A stretch of DNA of 64,000 nt from Cupriavidus sp. WGlv3 (GCF_023952475.1 NZ_JALHRX010000011.1:175150-239149), one strand, 5' to 3'. Numbered from the stretch's first letter, positions 1 to 8,855 are shown. Numbers and translations: made by a program. The notes: generated from the letters alone by a model not told the origin.

Positions 1-225
1 GCGGTGTCGCCTGCCGTGGTCGAGACGCCGATCTACGAGGGCTTTATTCCCAAGGCTGAAGTACATGGCGCCCTGCAAGGCTTCAACAACTTCCATCCCA
101 TCGGCCGCGTCGGCACCCCGCGGGACGTTGCCGAAGCGGTCGTTTTCCTGCTCTCCGACAAGGCGCGCTGGGTGACGGGCGCCATCTGGGACGTGGATGG
201 CGGCGTGATGGCTGGCCGCAACTGA
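1..225 (+). CDS. Short-chain dehydrogenase/reductase, C-terminal fragment cut by the window edge
   Basis: Only the last 74 residues are present; the reading frame is open through the first base of the window, so the gene starts outside it. The fragment has the typical C-terminal end of an SDR oxidoreductase: a '[20 protein letters not shown]' helix followed by a '[11 protein letters not shown]' strand, which in this family precedes the C-terminus by a few residues. The Rossmann glycine motif and the Tyr-x3-Lys catalytic pair lie upstream and cannot be seen. It is followed 67 bases later by the ABM-domain gene and is probably part of the same operon. The substrate cannot be inferred from this fragment. 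Confidence 0.85.
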   Translation, partial: AVSPAVVETPIYEGFIPKAEVHGALQGFNNFHPIGRVGTPRDVAEAVVFLLSDKARWVTGAIWDVDGGVMAGRN

Positions 226-292
226 TGCGTGGGGCGAGCGCTTGCCGTTTGCCTCCCTTGTTTTCCTAACCACCTGACTCGGAGAGCAACGT

Positions 293-574
293 ATGGTCTA
301 TCTGCAAATTACCCTCAAGATCGCCAGCGCCAACCGCGCGGCCGCGGCTGGCGTCTACCAAAGGTACAAGGCGCCGTTCCTCAGCACCGTGGCCGGCGCG
401 AAGTCGAAGGAACTGCTGGTGCGCGAGGAAGACGTGCAAGTGCTGCATGGCTTCGACAGCAGGGAGAACGCCGCAGCCTATCTGCAAAGCGAGCTGTTCA
501 CGGCAGATGTGGTGGCCGGTCTCGAGCCATTGCTCGGTGCCGCGCCCGACGTGCGGATCTACGAGGTCGCGTGA
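293..574 (+). CDS. Small ABM-domain (antibiotic biosynthesis monooxygenase-like) protein
   Basis: A 93-residue protein with the size and pattern of single-domain ABM dimeric alpha/beta-barrel proteins: an N-terminal strand 'MVYLQITLKIA', a helix, a central strand around 'ELLVREEDVQVLHGFDSRENA' and a C-terminal strand. Members include cofactor-less quinol monooxygenases and many uncharacterised proteins. A GGAGAG ribosome-binding site stands just upstream of the ATG. It lies between an SDR and a carboxymuconolactone-decarboxylase-like gene on the same strand, so a role in oxidising or protecting a pathway intermediate is plausible but inferred. Confidence 0.65.
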   Translation: MVYLQITLKIASANRAAAAGVYQRYKAPFLSTVAGAKSKELLVREEDVQVLHGFDSRENAAAYLQSELFTADVVAGLEPLLGAAPDVRIYEVA

Positions 575-621
575 TCTCGCCGCAACCGCCCGCCCACTCA
601 TTGACAGCAGGAGCTCAAGAC

Positions 622-963
622 ATGATGCAGGACTGGAATGCCTACCGGAATGAATTGAAGACGCGCGTCGGCGAGTTCGCCTCGTTGAACCCGGAGGTAA
701 TGGCCGGGCTCGCGAAGCTGAACGAATTCGTTGCCAGGCCCGGACATCTGCAACCCAAGATGCACGAGCTGATTGCCCTGGCCGTCGCCGTTACCACGCG
801 CTGCGACGGCTGCATTTCCGTGCACACGCAGAAGGCAGCGGAGTATGGTGCCACGCGCGAAGAAATTGCCGAGGCGCTCGGGGTTGCCATTGCCCTCAAC
901 GCCGGCGCCGCTCTCGTCTATTCGGCGCGCGTGCTCGATACCCACGCACATCTGCCCAGGTAA
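622..963 (+). CDS. Carboxymuconolactone decarboxylase (CMD/AhpD-like) family protein
   Basis: A 113-residue all-helical CMD-family protein. The core motif is the redox pair in 'TTRCDGCISVHTQKA', i.e. Cys-x2-Cys followed by His after three residues, which in AhpD-type members forms the peroxidase or disulfide-reductase site. The start chosen is the first of two adjacent ATG codons, seven bases after CAGGAG; the open frame continues upstream but has no supporting initiation site. The CxxC favours the AhpD-like branch over true gamma-carboxymuconolactone decarboxylase. It is part of the first plus-strand operon and may deal with peroxide or redox stress produced by the neighbouring flavin oxidase; that is inference. 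Confidence 0.75.
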   Translation: MMQDWNAYRNELKTRVGEFASLNPEVMAGLAKLNEFVARPGHLQPKMHELIALAVAVTTRCDGCISVHTQKAAEYGATREEIAEALGVAIALNAGAALVYSARVLDTHAHLPR

Positions 964-985
964 AGGGTATGGGGTCATCGGGCCG

Positions 986-1001
986 CCGCGGAACGCCGCG
1001 G
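986..1001. other. Short GC hairpin between CMD and cupin genes
   Basis: CCGCGG, four bases, CCGCGG makes a perfect 6-bp stem. It is flanked by GGGTA at 965-969 and TACCC at 1007-1011, which could form an outer stem. It lies in the 71-base gap inside the operon and has no T-tract, so it is more likely an mRNA structure than a terminator. The function is unknown. Confidence 0.35.
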
Positions 1002-1034
1002 TCCTGTACCCCGTTTGTCTTTGAAGAAGTCTCC

Positions 1035-1715
1035 ATGCTAGTTAATGCGGATCTTGCGCTGCGCGCAGCCGTCACGCCCCCTCAGTACCAGTGGATCGCC
1101 TCGCCCCAGCCCGGCGTCGAGCGCGTGATGCTGGATCGAATGGGGGGAGAAAAAGGACGCGCCACCAGCATCGTGCGTTACGCGCCCGAATCCTGGTTTC
1201 CCCACCACCCACATCCGGGGGGCGAGGAAATTCTCGTGCTGTCGGGCACCTTCTCCGAAGGAGACATTCACTATCCGGCCGGCTGGTATTTGCGCAGCCC
1301 GCCGGGCTCCTGCCACCAGCCCTCCAGCGCCGAGGGGGCGGTCATCTTTGTGAAACTCAGGCAGATGCAGCAGGACGAATCCCGTCCGGTTCGTGTCGAC
1401 ACGCGTGATGTGTCGCGCTGGACGGTCAGGAATGGTCGTGAATGCTGCCCGCTGTTCTCGGACGACATCGAACATGTCTCCCTCGAGCGCATACCGGCGG
1501 GCGCCACCGTGTTCGGCGCTCCGGTAGAGGGTGCCGAGATGCTGGTCGTGGAGGGGAGCTTGCAGGAGCGTGCACAGGAATACGAGCGGGGCAGTTGGGT
1601 GCGGCTGCCGCCGGGGGCGTATCCGGAACTCGTCGCAGGCAGATTCGGGGCCTGCCTGTACCTCAAGACCGGGCATCTCGCGAACCCTGTCAGTCTGGAA
1701 GGCGCGTCATGCTGA
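1035..1715 (+). CDS. Double-cupin protein, ChrR-like anti-sigma cupin family
   Basis: A 226-residue protein with two cupin repeats. The first holds the metal-type motif 'SWFPHHPHPGGEEILVLSG' (His-x-His with downstream Glu), then a 'YPAGWYLRSPPGSCHQP' turn. The second repeat ('IPAGATVFGAPVEGAEMLVVEG', 'LPPG') has lost most metal ligands. This two-cupin layout resembles the ChrR C-terminal cupin domain and related stand-alone proteins. I start it at 1035; the frame extends 22 codons further with no sensible initiation region. The stop overlaps the start of the amine oxidase gene in an ATGCTGA junction, so the two are translationally coupled. No sigma-factor gene is adjacent, so an anti-sigma role is not supported; a dioxygenase or metal-sensor role is possible. 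Confidence 0.7.
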   Translation: MLVNADLALRAAVTPPQYQWIASPQPGVERVMLDRMGGEKGRATSIVRYAPESWFPHHPHPGGEEILVLSGTFSEGDIHYPAGWYLRSPPGSCHQPSSAEGAVIFVKLRQMQQDESRPVRVDTRDVSRWTVRNGRECCPLFSDDIEHVSLERIPAGATVFGAPVEGAEMLVVEGSLQERAQEYERGSWVRLPPGAYPELVAGRFGACLYLKTGHLANPVSLEGASC

Positions 1716-2842
1716 CCGCGCGCATTGCCATCATCGGCGGCGGCCTGAGTGGCCTGTACGCGGCCTACTTGCTGGAGCAACGTGGCATCCGGGATTACGT
1801 GTTGCTGGAAGCGCGCGACGCCTTGGGGGGGCGGATCGTTTCTGTCTCGCCGACGGCCCGTACCGAGGAACAGCGGCCCAGAGAACGGTATGACCTTGGC
1901 GCAACCTGGTTCTGGCCCGCTTTGCAACCGGACCTTCAGGCGCTGATGGACGAGCTGGACCTGCAAACCTTTGCGCAGCGAGAAGAGGGAGACATGCTGC
2001 TGGAGCGTTCCCCGACGCACACCCCCGTACGCGTCGATGGCTATCGCTCCACGCCTGCAGCGAAGCGGCTGGTGGGCGGCATGGGCGCGCTCGTCGATGC
2101 TCTGCATCAGCGCCTGACAGCAAACCGGCTGATGACCCATTGCCATGTGAAGCGGGTGCGCTATCTGGATGACTGTGTCGAAGTGGAGGCTGACGGCCCG
2201 CAGGGGCGTGAACTCATGCATCGCGTGGCCCACGTTCTGTTGGCGGTGCCGCCGCGTCTTGCAGCCGGCACCATTGTGTTCGAGCCAGCGTTGCCCGACG
2301 CATTGGCCGGGCCGTGGAAGCACTGCGCGACATGGATGGCGTCACATGCCAAGTATCTGGCGGTCTTCGATCGACCCTTCTGGCGCGAGCAGGGGTTATC
2401 CGGCGAGGCGCGCAGCGCTGTCGGGCCGATGACGGAGATTCACGACGCCTCGGCGCTGGCTTGCGATGGTGCCCTGTTCGGTTTCCTGGGCGTCCCCGCC
2501 CCCGTGCGCCGCCGGATTCCGGAGCAGGAATTGCGGGCGCTCTGCCGTGCTCAGCTGGTTCGCTTGTTCGGCCGCTGCGCTGCATCACCCCGCATCGAAT
2601 ACCTGAAAGACTGGGCGCGCGACCCTTACACAGCGCTGGAGGCCGACAACAAGGTGGGCGCGCACCAGGTGTTGCCATTACCTTCGTGCGCGGCGTCCGG
2701 CGTCTGGTGCAACCGGCTCACCGGTATTGCCAGCGAATGGTCGCCGGAGTTTGGCGGGTATGTCGCGGGCGCATTGGACGCTGCCCGGCGGGCTGTGGCC
2801 GCTTTGATGGCCGGCAATACCGCAGATTCCCTTTTGCATTGA
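1709..2842 (+). CDS. FAD-dependent amine oxidase family protein
   Basis: A 377-residue flavoprotein. The N-terminal dinucleotide fold is clear ('IAIIGGGLSGLYAAYLLEQR', then an acidic strand end 'LLEARDALGGRI'), followed by the family's 'DLGATWFWP' segment. The C-terminal FAD-binding region has the pattern 'EWSPEFGGYVAGALDAARRA'. It is somewhat short compared with the 420-450 residues usual for bacterial monoamine oxidases. It overlaps the upstream cupin gene by seven bases and is followed by a zinc alcohol dehydrogenase. A pathway in which an amine is oxidised to an aldehyde or ketone and then handled by dehydrogenases would fit the context, but the substrate is unknown. Confidence 0.8.
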   Translation: MLTARIAIIGGGLSGLYAAYLLEQRGIRDYVLLEARDALGGRIVSVSPTARTEEQRPRERYDLGATWFWPALQPDLQALMDELDLQTFAQREEGDMLLERSPTHTPVRVDGYRSTPAAKRLVGGMGALVDALHQRLTANRLMTHCHVKRVRYLDDCVEVEADGPQGRELMHRVAHVLLAVPPRLAAGTIVFEPALPDALAGPWKHCATWMASHAKYLAVFDRPFWREQGLSGEARSAVGPMTEIHDASALACDGALFGFLGVPAPVRRRIPEQELRALCRAQLVRLFGRCAASPRIEYLKDWARDPYTALEADNKVGAHQVLPLPSCAASGVWCNRLTGIASEWSPEFGGYVAGALDAARRAVAALMAGNTADSLLH

Positions 2843-2891
2843 TTTGCCTTTGCGCGCAACGCGGGACCAGAGGAGACATTGGAGTGTCGAG

Positions 2892-3920
2892 ATGAAGCCT
2901 ACCTATCGAGCCATGCAGATCAGCAGGCCTGGCGTCTTGGAGCTTGTGGAGCGGACTGTGCCACAGCCTGGCGTCGCCGAGGTGCTGATCCGGGTGGAAG
3001 CCTGCGGCATCTGCGGGGCAGATGCGGCCGACATCGAAAGAACTGGCCCTGCTACGCAGCCGCCGCGTGTGCCCGGTCACGAGGTGGTTGGCCGGATCCT
3101 GGCGGTGGGCCCAGGGACGCCATCGATCTGGACGATAGGACAGCGTGTGGGCGTGGGCCGGCTGGGTGGACACTGTGGCGAATGCGTGCAATGCCGGCAG
3201 GGGCGGTTCCAGCTTTGCCTGAACCAGCCTGTGGTCGGTGCCACCGTCGATGGTGGCTACGCCGAGATGATGCTGGCGCGCAGCACCGGTCTCGTAGCCA
3301 TTCCAGACGGGCTTGGCTCGGAAGAGGCCGCCCCTATCCTGTGCGCGGGTATCGCTACCTTCAACGCCTTGAAGAAGTGCGGCGCGCAAGCCGGCGACAC
3401 GGTGGCTGTCCTTGGCATCGGCGGCCTGGGGCACATGGCGCTGCAATATGCACGAAACATGGGTTTCCGGGTCGTGGCGATCGGGCGAGGTAACGAAATC
3501 GCCGGCGACGCGCTGGCGCTGGGCGCACATGTCTATATCGATAACAGCCAGGAAGATGCCGCTGCGCGGCTCAAGGCCACGGGCGGCGCGCAGGCCATCG
3601 TGACCATGATCGATCATGCCGAGGCAATTTCGGCGCTGCTGCCCGGCCTGGCACCCGAGGGGCGGCTGGTGGTCCTCAACCCCGCCAGAAGCCCGCTACA
3701 CATTGCCCCAGGTCTGCTTGTCGGCGGACAGCGCAGCATCCTCGGATCGCTCACGGGTACGCCTTACGACAACGAAAAAACGTTGAACTTCAGTATGCTA
3801 GCGAATGTGCGACCTCGGATAGAGACCATGCCGCTGGAGCAAGCAGCTCAGGCCTACGAGACGATGAAATCCGGTAGCGCGAAATACCGCATGGTGCTGA
3901 CGATGGATAATCCGCGTTGA
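2892..3920 (+). CDS. Zinc-dependent alcohol dehydrogenase (MDR superfamily)
   Basis: A 342-residue medium-chain dehydrogenase. Catalytic zinc ligands are seen in 'EACGICGADAADIE' and the following 'PGHEVVG'. The four structural-zinc cysteines are intact in the C-x2-C-x2-C-x7-C lobe around residues 90-110. The NAD(P) fold shows 'VAVLGIGGLGHMALQYAR'. The start at 2892 gives the normal N-terminus; sixteen extra codons upstream are open but unlikely to be used. It most resembles MDR proteins acting on alcohols or aldehydes of unknown identity. It lies last but one in the first operon, 40 bases before the MFS carrier. Confidence 0.85.
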   Translation: MKPTYRAMQISRPGVLELVERTVPQPGVAEVLIRVEACGICGADAADIERTGPATQPPRVPGHEVVGRILAVGPGTPSIWTIGQRVGVGRLGGHCGECVQCRQGRFQLCLNQPVVGATVDGGYAEMMLARSTGLVAIPDGLGSEEAAPILCAGIATFNALKKCGAQAGDTVAVLGIGGLGHMALQYARNMGFRVVAIGRGNEIAGDALALGAHVYIDNSQEDAAARLKATGGAQAIVTMIDHAEAISALLPGLAPEGRLVVLNPARSPLHIAPGLLVGGQRSILGSLTGTPYDNEKTLNFSMLANVRPRIETMPLEQAAQAYETMKSGSAKYRMVLTMDNPR

Positions 3921-3960
3921 ACGCGCTACCGCTCTGTGCAAGGGGCGACCAAATACTAAT

Positions 3961-5205
3961 ATGACCAAGTACAACACCCAACCAGCCCTCGACGCATCCG
4001 ATCTTCTCCCCGACCGCGTCCAGAGCGGCAACATCTGGCGCTTGTCCATCGCCCAGGCACTGGCTGGCGCCAACTCGGTGGTGGTCTATGCCACCGGCGC
4101 CATCGTCGGCGACATGCTGGCGCCGATCCCCATGCTGGCTACGTTGCCCATTTCCATCTTTGTGGTGGGCATGGCGGCGTGCATTTTGCCCATCGGTGCG
4201 GTCTCCCGCAGATATGGCCGGCGCGCTGCCTTTCTGGTGGGCACCGGGGCCGGTGTATTGACCGGCCTGCTGGCCATGCTTGCTGTCATCCTGGGCTGGT
4301 TCTGGCTGTTCTGCCTGGCGACCTTCTTTGGCGGCAGCTACGCCGCCGTGGTGCTGTCCTTTCGCTTTGCGGCAGCCGATGGTGTGGCACCGGCCCGGCG
4401 CGCACGGGCACTATCGCTGGTCATGGCAGGTGGCGTGGCTGCGGGCGTGGTGGGGCCGCAATTGGTGACCTGGACCATGGATCTGTGGCCGCGGCATACG
4501 TTTGCCATCACCTTCCTGGTGCAGGCCTTCGTGGCAGTGCTCTCGGCGTTCGTCCTGCTCGGGGTAAAGCTACCCCAACCCAGCGTTGCGGAAATGGCCA
4601 GCGGCCGTCCGCTCATCGAAATCGCACGGCAGCCGCGTTTCATTGCCGCCGCGATCTGTGGCGCGGTGTCCTATATGTTGATGAACTTCCTGATGACTGC
4701 CGCACCGCTGGCCATGCATATCTGCGGGCATCCGCAGGCCTCCGCCAATCTGGGGATGCAATGGCATGTCATCGCGATGTACGCGCCGAGTTTCTTTACG
4801 GGTTCCCTGATTGCGCGATTCGGAGCAAGTCGCGTGGCGATCGTGGGCCTGGCGCTCACCGGGCTGTCTGCCGCCGTCGGACTCGGCGGCGTTGACGTGG
4901 CACACTTCTGGGCCACGCTGATCCTGCTCGGCCTTGGGTGGAATTTGGGGTTCCTCGGCGCATCGGCGCTGGTGCTGGAGTGCCACCGTCCCGAGGAGAA
5001 GACGCGCGTACAGTCCCTCAACGACTTCATTGTCTTTGGCCTGATGGCGATCGGATCTTTCTCGTCCGGCGGCCTGTTGTCCGCCTATGGCTGGAACACA
5101 GTGCTGTGGGTCTCCTTCGTCCCGCTGGCGCTGGCCTTGGTGGCGCTCGCCGTGGCGATGAGAAGGAACAAGGCCCATGCCGCCGAGCACCAAAGCATGG
5201 CGTGA
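3961..5205 (+). CDS. MFS transporter
   Basis: A 414-residue polytopic membrane protein with about twelve hydrophobic segments and the MFS loop 2-3 signature ('GAVSRRYGRRAAFLVG'), with a charged central loop after segment six. It is probably the uptake or efflux carrier for the substrate or product of the upstream oxidoreductase operon. A purine-rich AAGGGG precedes the ATG at a rather long spacing. The stop codon lies inside the left arm of the hairpin that separates it from the convergent LysR gene. Confidence 0.85.
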   Translation: MTKYNTQPALDASDLLPDRVQSGNIWRLSIAQALAGANSVVVYATGAIVGDMLAPIPMLATLPISIFVVGMAACILPIGAVSRRYGRRAAFLVGTGAGVLTGLLAMLAVILGWFWLFCLATFFGGSYAAVVLSFRFAAADGVAPARRARALSLVMAGGVAAGVVGPQLVTWTMDLWPRHTFAITFLVQAFVAVLSAFVLLGVKLPQPSVAEMASGRPLIEIARQPRFIAAAICGAVSYMLMNFLMTAAPLAMHICGHPQASANLGMQWHVIAMYAPSFFTGSLIARFGASRVAIVGLALTGLSAAVGLGGVDVAHFWATLILLGLGWNLGFLGASALVLECHRPEEKTRVQSLNDFIVFGLMAIGSFSSGGLLSAYGWNTVLWVSFVPLALALVALAVAMRRNKAHAAEHQSMA

Positions 5206-5246
5206 GTTGCATTGACCGGGCAGCATGCTGCCCGGTCAATGCTCAC
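5202..5246. terminator. Bidirectional hairpin terminator between convergent genes
   Basis: A perfect 16-bp stem (5209-5224 with 5227-5242) closes on a central AT and is extended by GTGA/TCAC across a 3-base bulge. It contains the MFS stop codon and touches the stop codon of the opposing LysR gene, so one structure ends both transcripts. There is no long T-run on either side. Confidence 0.75.
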
Positions 5247-6151
5247 TAGCCCTGTCTCAATTCCGATCGAGAAGACGAGACTACGCTGATAAAGCGCTGA
5301 AGCACGGAGGAGCAACGGTCGCGGCGCCATACCAGTTCCCAATCCTGACGAATCGTCAGGTCTGCCAATGGCATGAAAGCAACGCTCTCGGGAGCAATGC
5401 GGCGGGCACCTTCCGGCAAGATTGTGCATCCCATGCCGGCTGCTACCAGGGTCAGCATCGAGGCGGCGTCCACGCCGTGAACCGCGGTGCGCGGGATAAA
5501 GCCCGCGTCGAAGAAGCAATGAATCAGCCGGTCATGCCATGCCGGGGCAGCCGTGCGCGGCAGCCAGACGAACTCCAGATCCTGTAGATCCTTCAACACC
5601 TTAGGCCGCTTGCCCCTGGGCCATTTCCAATCCGAGGGATAGGCCAACAACATCCGATCCGAGAAGACAGGAATCCCCTCGAAATCCGGGTCGCCGGGTG
5701 GACGGAATAGCAGGAAGCCTGCGTCCAGCCTCCCTTCGGCGATCTGCCCAAGCTGAACATCGGAAAGCAGATGGTGCAGGGTGATTCCGACCCCTGGCAC
5801 TTCCCTTCGATACTTCTTCAGCACTTCGGCGATCTTGGGCGCCAGGTTCTGCATCACGGGCAGCGCGATGGACAAGTGCCCGGATTCTCCGCGCCCGGCA
5901 CGCTGCGCTCGGTCTTTCGCGGCGATCGCATCGTCAAGCAGCTTGCCTGCATCCTCCAGCAGCTGGTTGCCGGCATCCGTCAACTTCACGCCGCGCGTTG
6001 TTCGCTCGAACAAGCGTGTGCCCAATTCGTCTTCGAGAGACTGAATCTGGCGTGTCAGCGCCGGTTGAGCAATGTGCACCGCCTGGGCCGCAATGCTGAT
6101 GCTCCCATGCTTGGCCACCGCGGAGAAGTAGCGCAACTGACGGAGATCCAT
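5246..6151 (-). CDS. LysR-family transcriptional regulator
   Basis: A 301-residue LysR regulator: winged HTH at residues 1-60 ('SISIAAQAVHIAQPALTRQIQSLEDELG') and an effector domain of the periplasmic-binding type. It resembles the CynR/NAC-like branch where the first residues read 'MDLRQLRYFSAVAKHGS'. It is divergent from the M20 amidohydrolase gene across a 105-base gap holding a 10-bp inverted repeat, and convergent with the MFS gene on the other side. The likely targets are the M20-MFS pair to its right and itself. Confidence 0.9.
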   Translation of the reverse strand: MDLRQLRYFSAVAKHGSISIAAQAVHIAQPALTRQIQSLEDELGTRLFERTTRGVKLTDAGNQLLEDAGKLLDDAIAAKDRAQRAGRGESGHLSIALPVMQNLAPKIAEVLKKYRREVPGVGITLHHLLSDVQLGQIAEGRLDAGFLLFRPPGDPDFEGIPVFSDRMLLAYPSDWKWPRGKRPKVLKDLQDLEFVWLPRTAAPAWHDRLIHCFFDAGFIPRTAVHGVDAASMLTLVAAGMGCTILPEGARRIAPESVAFMPLADLTIRQDWELVWRRDRCSSVLQRFISVVSSSRSELRQG

Positions 6152-6155
6152 GGCT

Positions 6156-6192
6156 ATACCTTTTCGGCATTGGTTGGATGTTGAAAAGGTAT
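6156..6192. promoter_or_regulatory. Perfect 10-bp inverted repeat, probable LysR operator
   Basis: ATACCTTTTC (6156-6165) and GAAAAGGTAT (6183-6192) are perfect reverse complements separated by 17 bases. The repeat begins five bases upstream of the LysR start codon and ends 64 bases before the divergent M20 gene. That position suits autorepression plus activation of the M20 gene. Confidence 0.7.
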
Positions 6193-6256
6193 TTTACGGC
6201 ATGACGGCTCGTTTCTACCATTCACCGAAACGCCTCCCCGTTCCACCATCCAGCTT

Positions 6257-7456
6257 ATGCGCTCCAATACTGACACTGCCCCAAATATCGCTCGGCTTAC
6301 CGCGTTTCGTCATGACCTGCACATGCATCCCGAGTTGAAGTACGAGGAATGCCGCACCGCAGACAAGGTTGCGGCCTACCTCGCGGCGTTGGACATTCCC
6401 ATGGTGCGCGGCCTGGGTACCACGGGTATCGTAGCCAGCATCCACGGCGAGGGCCGCAGCGCAGACAATCCAGGCCCGGCCGTGGGGATTCGCGCCGACA
6501 TGGACGCGCTACCGCTGCAGGAAATCAACCAGTTCCGTCATGCGAGCAAGGTCGACGGCCGCATGCATGCCTGCGGACATGACGGCCATACCACCATGCT
6601 GCTAGGCGCGGCCGAACTGCTGGCAGCCAAGCGCGACTTTGACGGCACGGTGCATCTGATCTTCCAGCCGGCCGAGGAAGGCGGTGCTGGGGCGCGCGTA
6701 ATGATGGAAGAGGGCTTGTTTGACCAGTTCCCTTGCCAGGCTGTCTTTGCCCTGCACAACTGGCCCGCGCTGCCGCAGGGACAAATGGGCGTGCGTGCAG
6801 GCCCTATCATGGCCGCCGCGCAGCAGTTCCAGATCATCGTGCGAGGCAAGGGAGGCCATGCAGCACTCCCGCACACGACGATTGACTCGATCCTGGCAGC
6901 CTGTTTCATCGTCGCCCAATTGCAGACGCTGGTGTCGCGCGGCACGGATCCACTGGACTCTGCCGTGCTTACCGTGGGCAAGATCGAGTCCGGCACGTCA
7001 GCGAACATCATCCCGGATGAAGCACGCATCCATGGCACTTGCCGCACCCTGACCGAGGCATCGCAACAGTTCCTGATCGACGGCATACATCGCATTGCGC
7101 GCGATGTTGCCGCAGCCCATCTTGCAACGGCCGAAGTCGTCCTCAAGCCAGGCGGCTATCCCAACACCGCCAACCACAAGCAAGCAGCGGTGTTCATGGG
7201 CGAGATCATGCGCGAAATGGTGGGCAACGAACACGCGCACACCGACGTGCTGCCCGCAATGACCGCCGAGGACTTCGGATTCATGCTGCAGCAGATTCCT
7301 GGCGCCTATGGCTGGATCGGCAATGGCGCGGATGGCAATTCCGGTGTGGGTCTGCACAACCCCGGCTACGACTTCAACGACCACAACCTGGATCTGGGGG
7401 CTCGGTTCTGGGACCGCCTCGCGCGGCGCTGGTTCGAAACCCAGGCACGGCGCTGA
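6257..7456 (+). CDS. M20 family amidohydrolase (hippurate hydrolase/aminoacylase-like)
   Basis: A 399-residue metallo-aminoacylase of the M20D group. Metal ligands appear in 'MHACGHDGHTTMLLGAAELL', the catalytic Glu pair in 'FQPAEEGGAGARVM', and downstream 'HNWPALPQG' and 'MTAEDFGFMLQQIPG'. Family members hydrolyse N-acyl amino acids such as hippurate, indole-3-acetyl amino acids or acetyl-amino acids. It is followed after 88 bases by an MFS carrier on the same strand, so uptake and hydrolysis of one N-acylated compound is a sensible reading. The exact acyl donor cannot be told from sequence. Confidence 0.85.
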   Translation: MRSNTDTAPNIARLTAFRHDLHMHPELKYEECRTADKVAAYLAALDIPMVRGLGTTGIVASIHGEGRSADNPGPAVGIRADMDALPLQEINQFRHASKVDGRMHACGHDGHTTMLLGAAELLAAKRDFDGTVHLIFQPAEEGGAGARVMMEEGLFDQFPCQAVFALHNWPALPQGQMGVRAGPIMAAAQQFQIIVRGKGGHAALPHTTIDSILAACFIVAQLQTLVSRGTDPLDSAVLTVGKIESGTSANIIPDEARIHGTCRTLTEASQQFLIDGIHRIARDVAAAHLATAEVVLKPGGYPNTANHKQAAVFMGEIMREMVGNEHAHTDVLPAMTAEDFGFMLQQIPGAYGWIGNGADGNSGVGLHNPGYDFNDHNLDLGARFWDRLARRWFETQARR

Positions 7457-7544
7457 CGCGTACCTTGCGGCAACCCATATCGGCCCGGGCCATCGGGCTT
7501 GCCTGTGACACCCCGCAAAAAAATACAGTTTTCAGGAGACAACA

Positions 7545-8855
7545 ATGAGCCAGAACTCTTATATGTGCGACGCAAGTATGCACGCGCTCGATCGGAAGCG
7601 ACCGACCAGACAACGGTTTTTTCTGGTGGTGATTCTTTTTATCGGGATTTCCATTGCCTACCTGGACCGCGTCAATATCGCAGTCATTGCGGCAAATGCA
7701 GGGTTCCTTGCTGATATGGGTATTGCGGGGCAGCCGGTAAAAGTCGGACTCATGATGAGCCTGTTCCTGGGGGCCTATGGCATCTCCAATGTCGTCCTGA
7801 GTCCGTTGGGGGATTATCTCGGGCCGCGTAAAGCCATGGTGGTTGCGTATGTGATCATCTGCGTCTCGCTATTGGCGGGCGGCATGGCGCGTACTTTTGG
7901 CGTCCTCCTCGCTACGCGCGTCTTGTTGGGAGTCGGCGAGGGACTCTACTATCCTATGCAGAACACCTTCGTCAAGAACTGGTTTCCCCCGAAAGAGCGT
8001 GGCAGAGCAAATACCGCCTGGCTTATTGGCCAATCGCTCGCTCCGGCAGCTGCCATGCCCGTGTTCACCTATCTTGTTGCAGCGTTCTCCTGGGAATCGA
8101 CCTTCCATTTTTCATTTGCTGTCAGTCTTGTTCCACTGGTACTGCTGTGGTTCTTCACGGCCGACTCACCCCACGCGCATAAGCGCGTGAACAAGGAAGA
8201 GCTGGAATACATCGAAGCAAATTTGGCCAAAGAAAAAGGGGGTAGCCAAGACCACGCTGTGAAAGAGCCTTTCCTTCGGCTGGCGAGAACCTTTGCTTCC
8301 AACTATCGCTTTTGGATGCTGCTGCTAATTCTTGCATCCAATTCAATCTTGTCCTGGGGGGTGGCAACCTGGCTGCCGACATATCTCAACCAGGAGCGAG
8401 GATTTTCCTGGGAAGCCATGGGCTGGATATCGTCGCTGCCGTTCATCCTTGGCTTCGTGTTCAAGCTCGCCGCTGGGGTGATCATCGATCGGACCGGAAG
8501 AAATGCGCCCGTCATGGCTTTGTCGTCACTGTTGTGTGCAGCGGGCGTGTATCTTGGGGTGACCCTGGAGGATAACTACACGGCTGCCATCGTCATCGCC
8601 TTCGGCATCGGTGCCTCGTCCGCGCAGATTCCGGGAATTTTCACGCTGCTGCAAAGATTGGTTCCAAAGGCGGCAATGTCTTCCGCGGCGGGAACCATGA
8701 ATGGTATCGCCGTCGGTTTTGGAGCGTTATCGCCGGTATTGATAGGCCTGTCCATCAGCGTGACGGGGAACTTTGGCTCGGCCTTGTATTTTATTATGGC
8801 AATCGTCTTGTCTGGAGGCGTGCTGGCCACCATTCTGTCTGCGCAAAAGCTATAA
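7545..8855 (+). CDS. MFS transporter of the anion:cation symporter type
   Basis: A 436-residue twelve-segment carrier. The first segment and loop ('FFLVVILFIGISIAYLDRVN') and the following 'GISNVVLSPLGDYLGPRKAM' are typical of the ACS family that moves organic anions such as glucarate, phthalate or 4-hydroxyphenylacetate. The ATG follows a clear AGGAGAC. The codon usage is visibly less GC-extreme than its neighbours (more TTT, ATT and AAA), which may point to a separate origin. It is probably co-transcribed with the upstream M20 hydrolase and converges with a LysR gene 19 bases away. Confidence 0.85.
   Translation: MSQNSYMCDASMHALDRKRPTRQRFFLVVILFIGISIAYLDRVNIAVIAANAGFLADMGIAGQPVKVGLMMSLFLGAYGISNVVLSPLGDYLGPRKAMVVAYVIICVSLLAGGMARTFGVLLATRVLLGVGEGLYYPMQNTFVKNWFPPKERGRANTAWLIGQSLAPAAAMPVFTYLVAAFSWESTFHFSFAVSLVPLVLLWFFTADSPHAHKRVNKEELEYIEANLAKEKGGSQDHAVKEPFLRLARTFASNYRFWMLLLILASNSILSWGVATWLPTYLNQERGFSWEAMGWISSLPFILGFVFKLAAGVIIDRTGRNAPVMALSSLLCAAGVYLGVTLEDNYTAAIVIAFGIGASSAQIPGIFTLLQRLVPKAAMSSAAGTMNGIAVGFGALSPVLIGLSISVTGNFGSALYFIMAIVLSGGVLATILSAQKL

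Noticed and set aside
1035..1715. ChrR anti-sigma factor with its own sigma gene
   Set aside because: No ECF sigma-factor gene is adjacent and the zinc-binding N-terminal domain of ChrR is absent.
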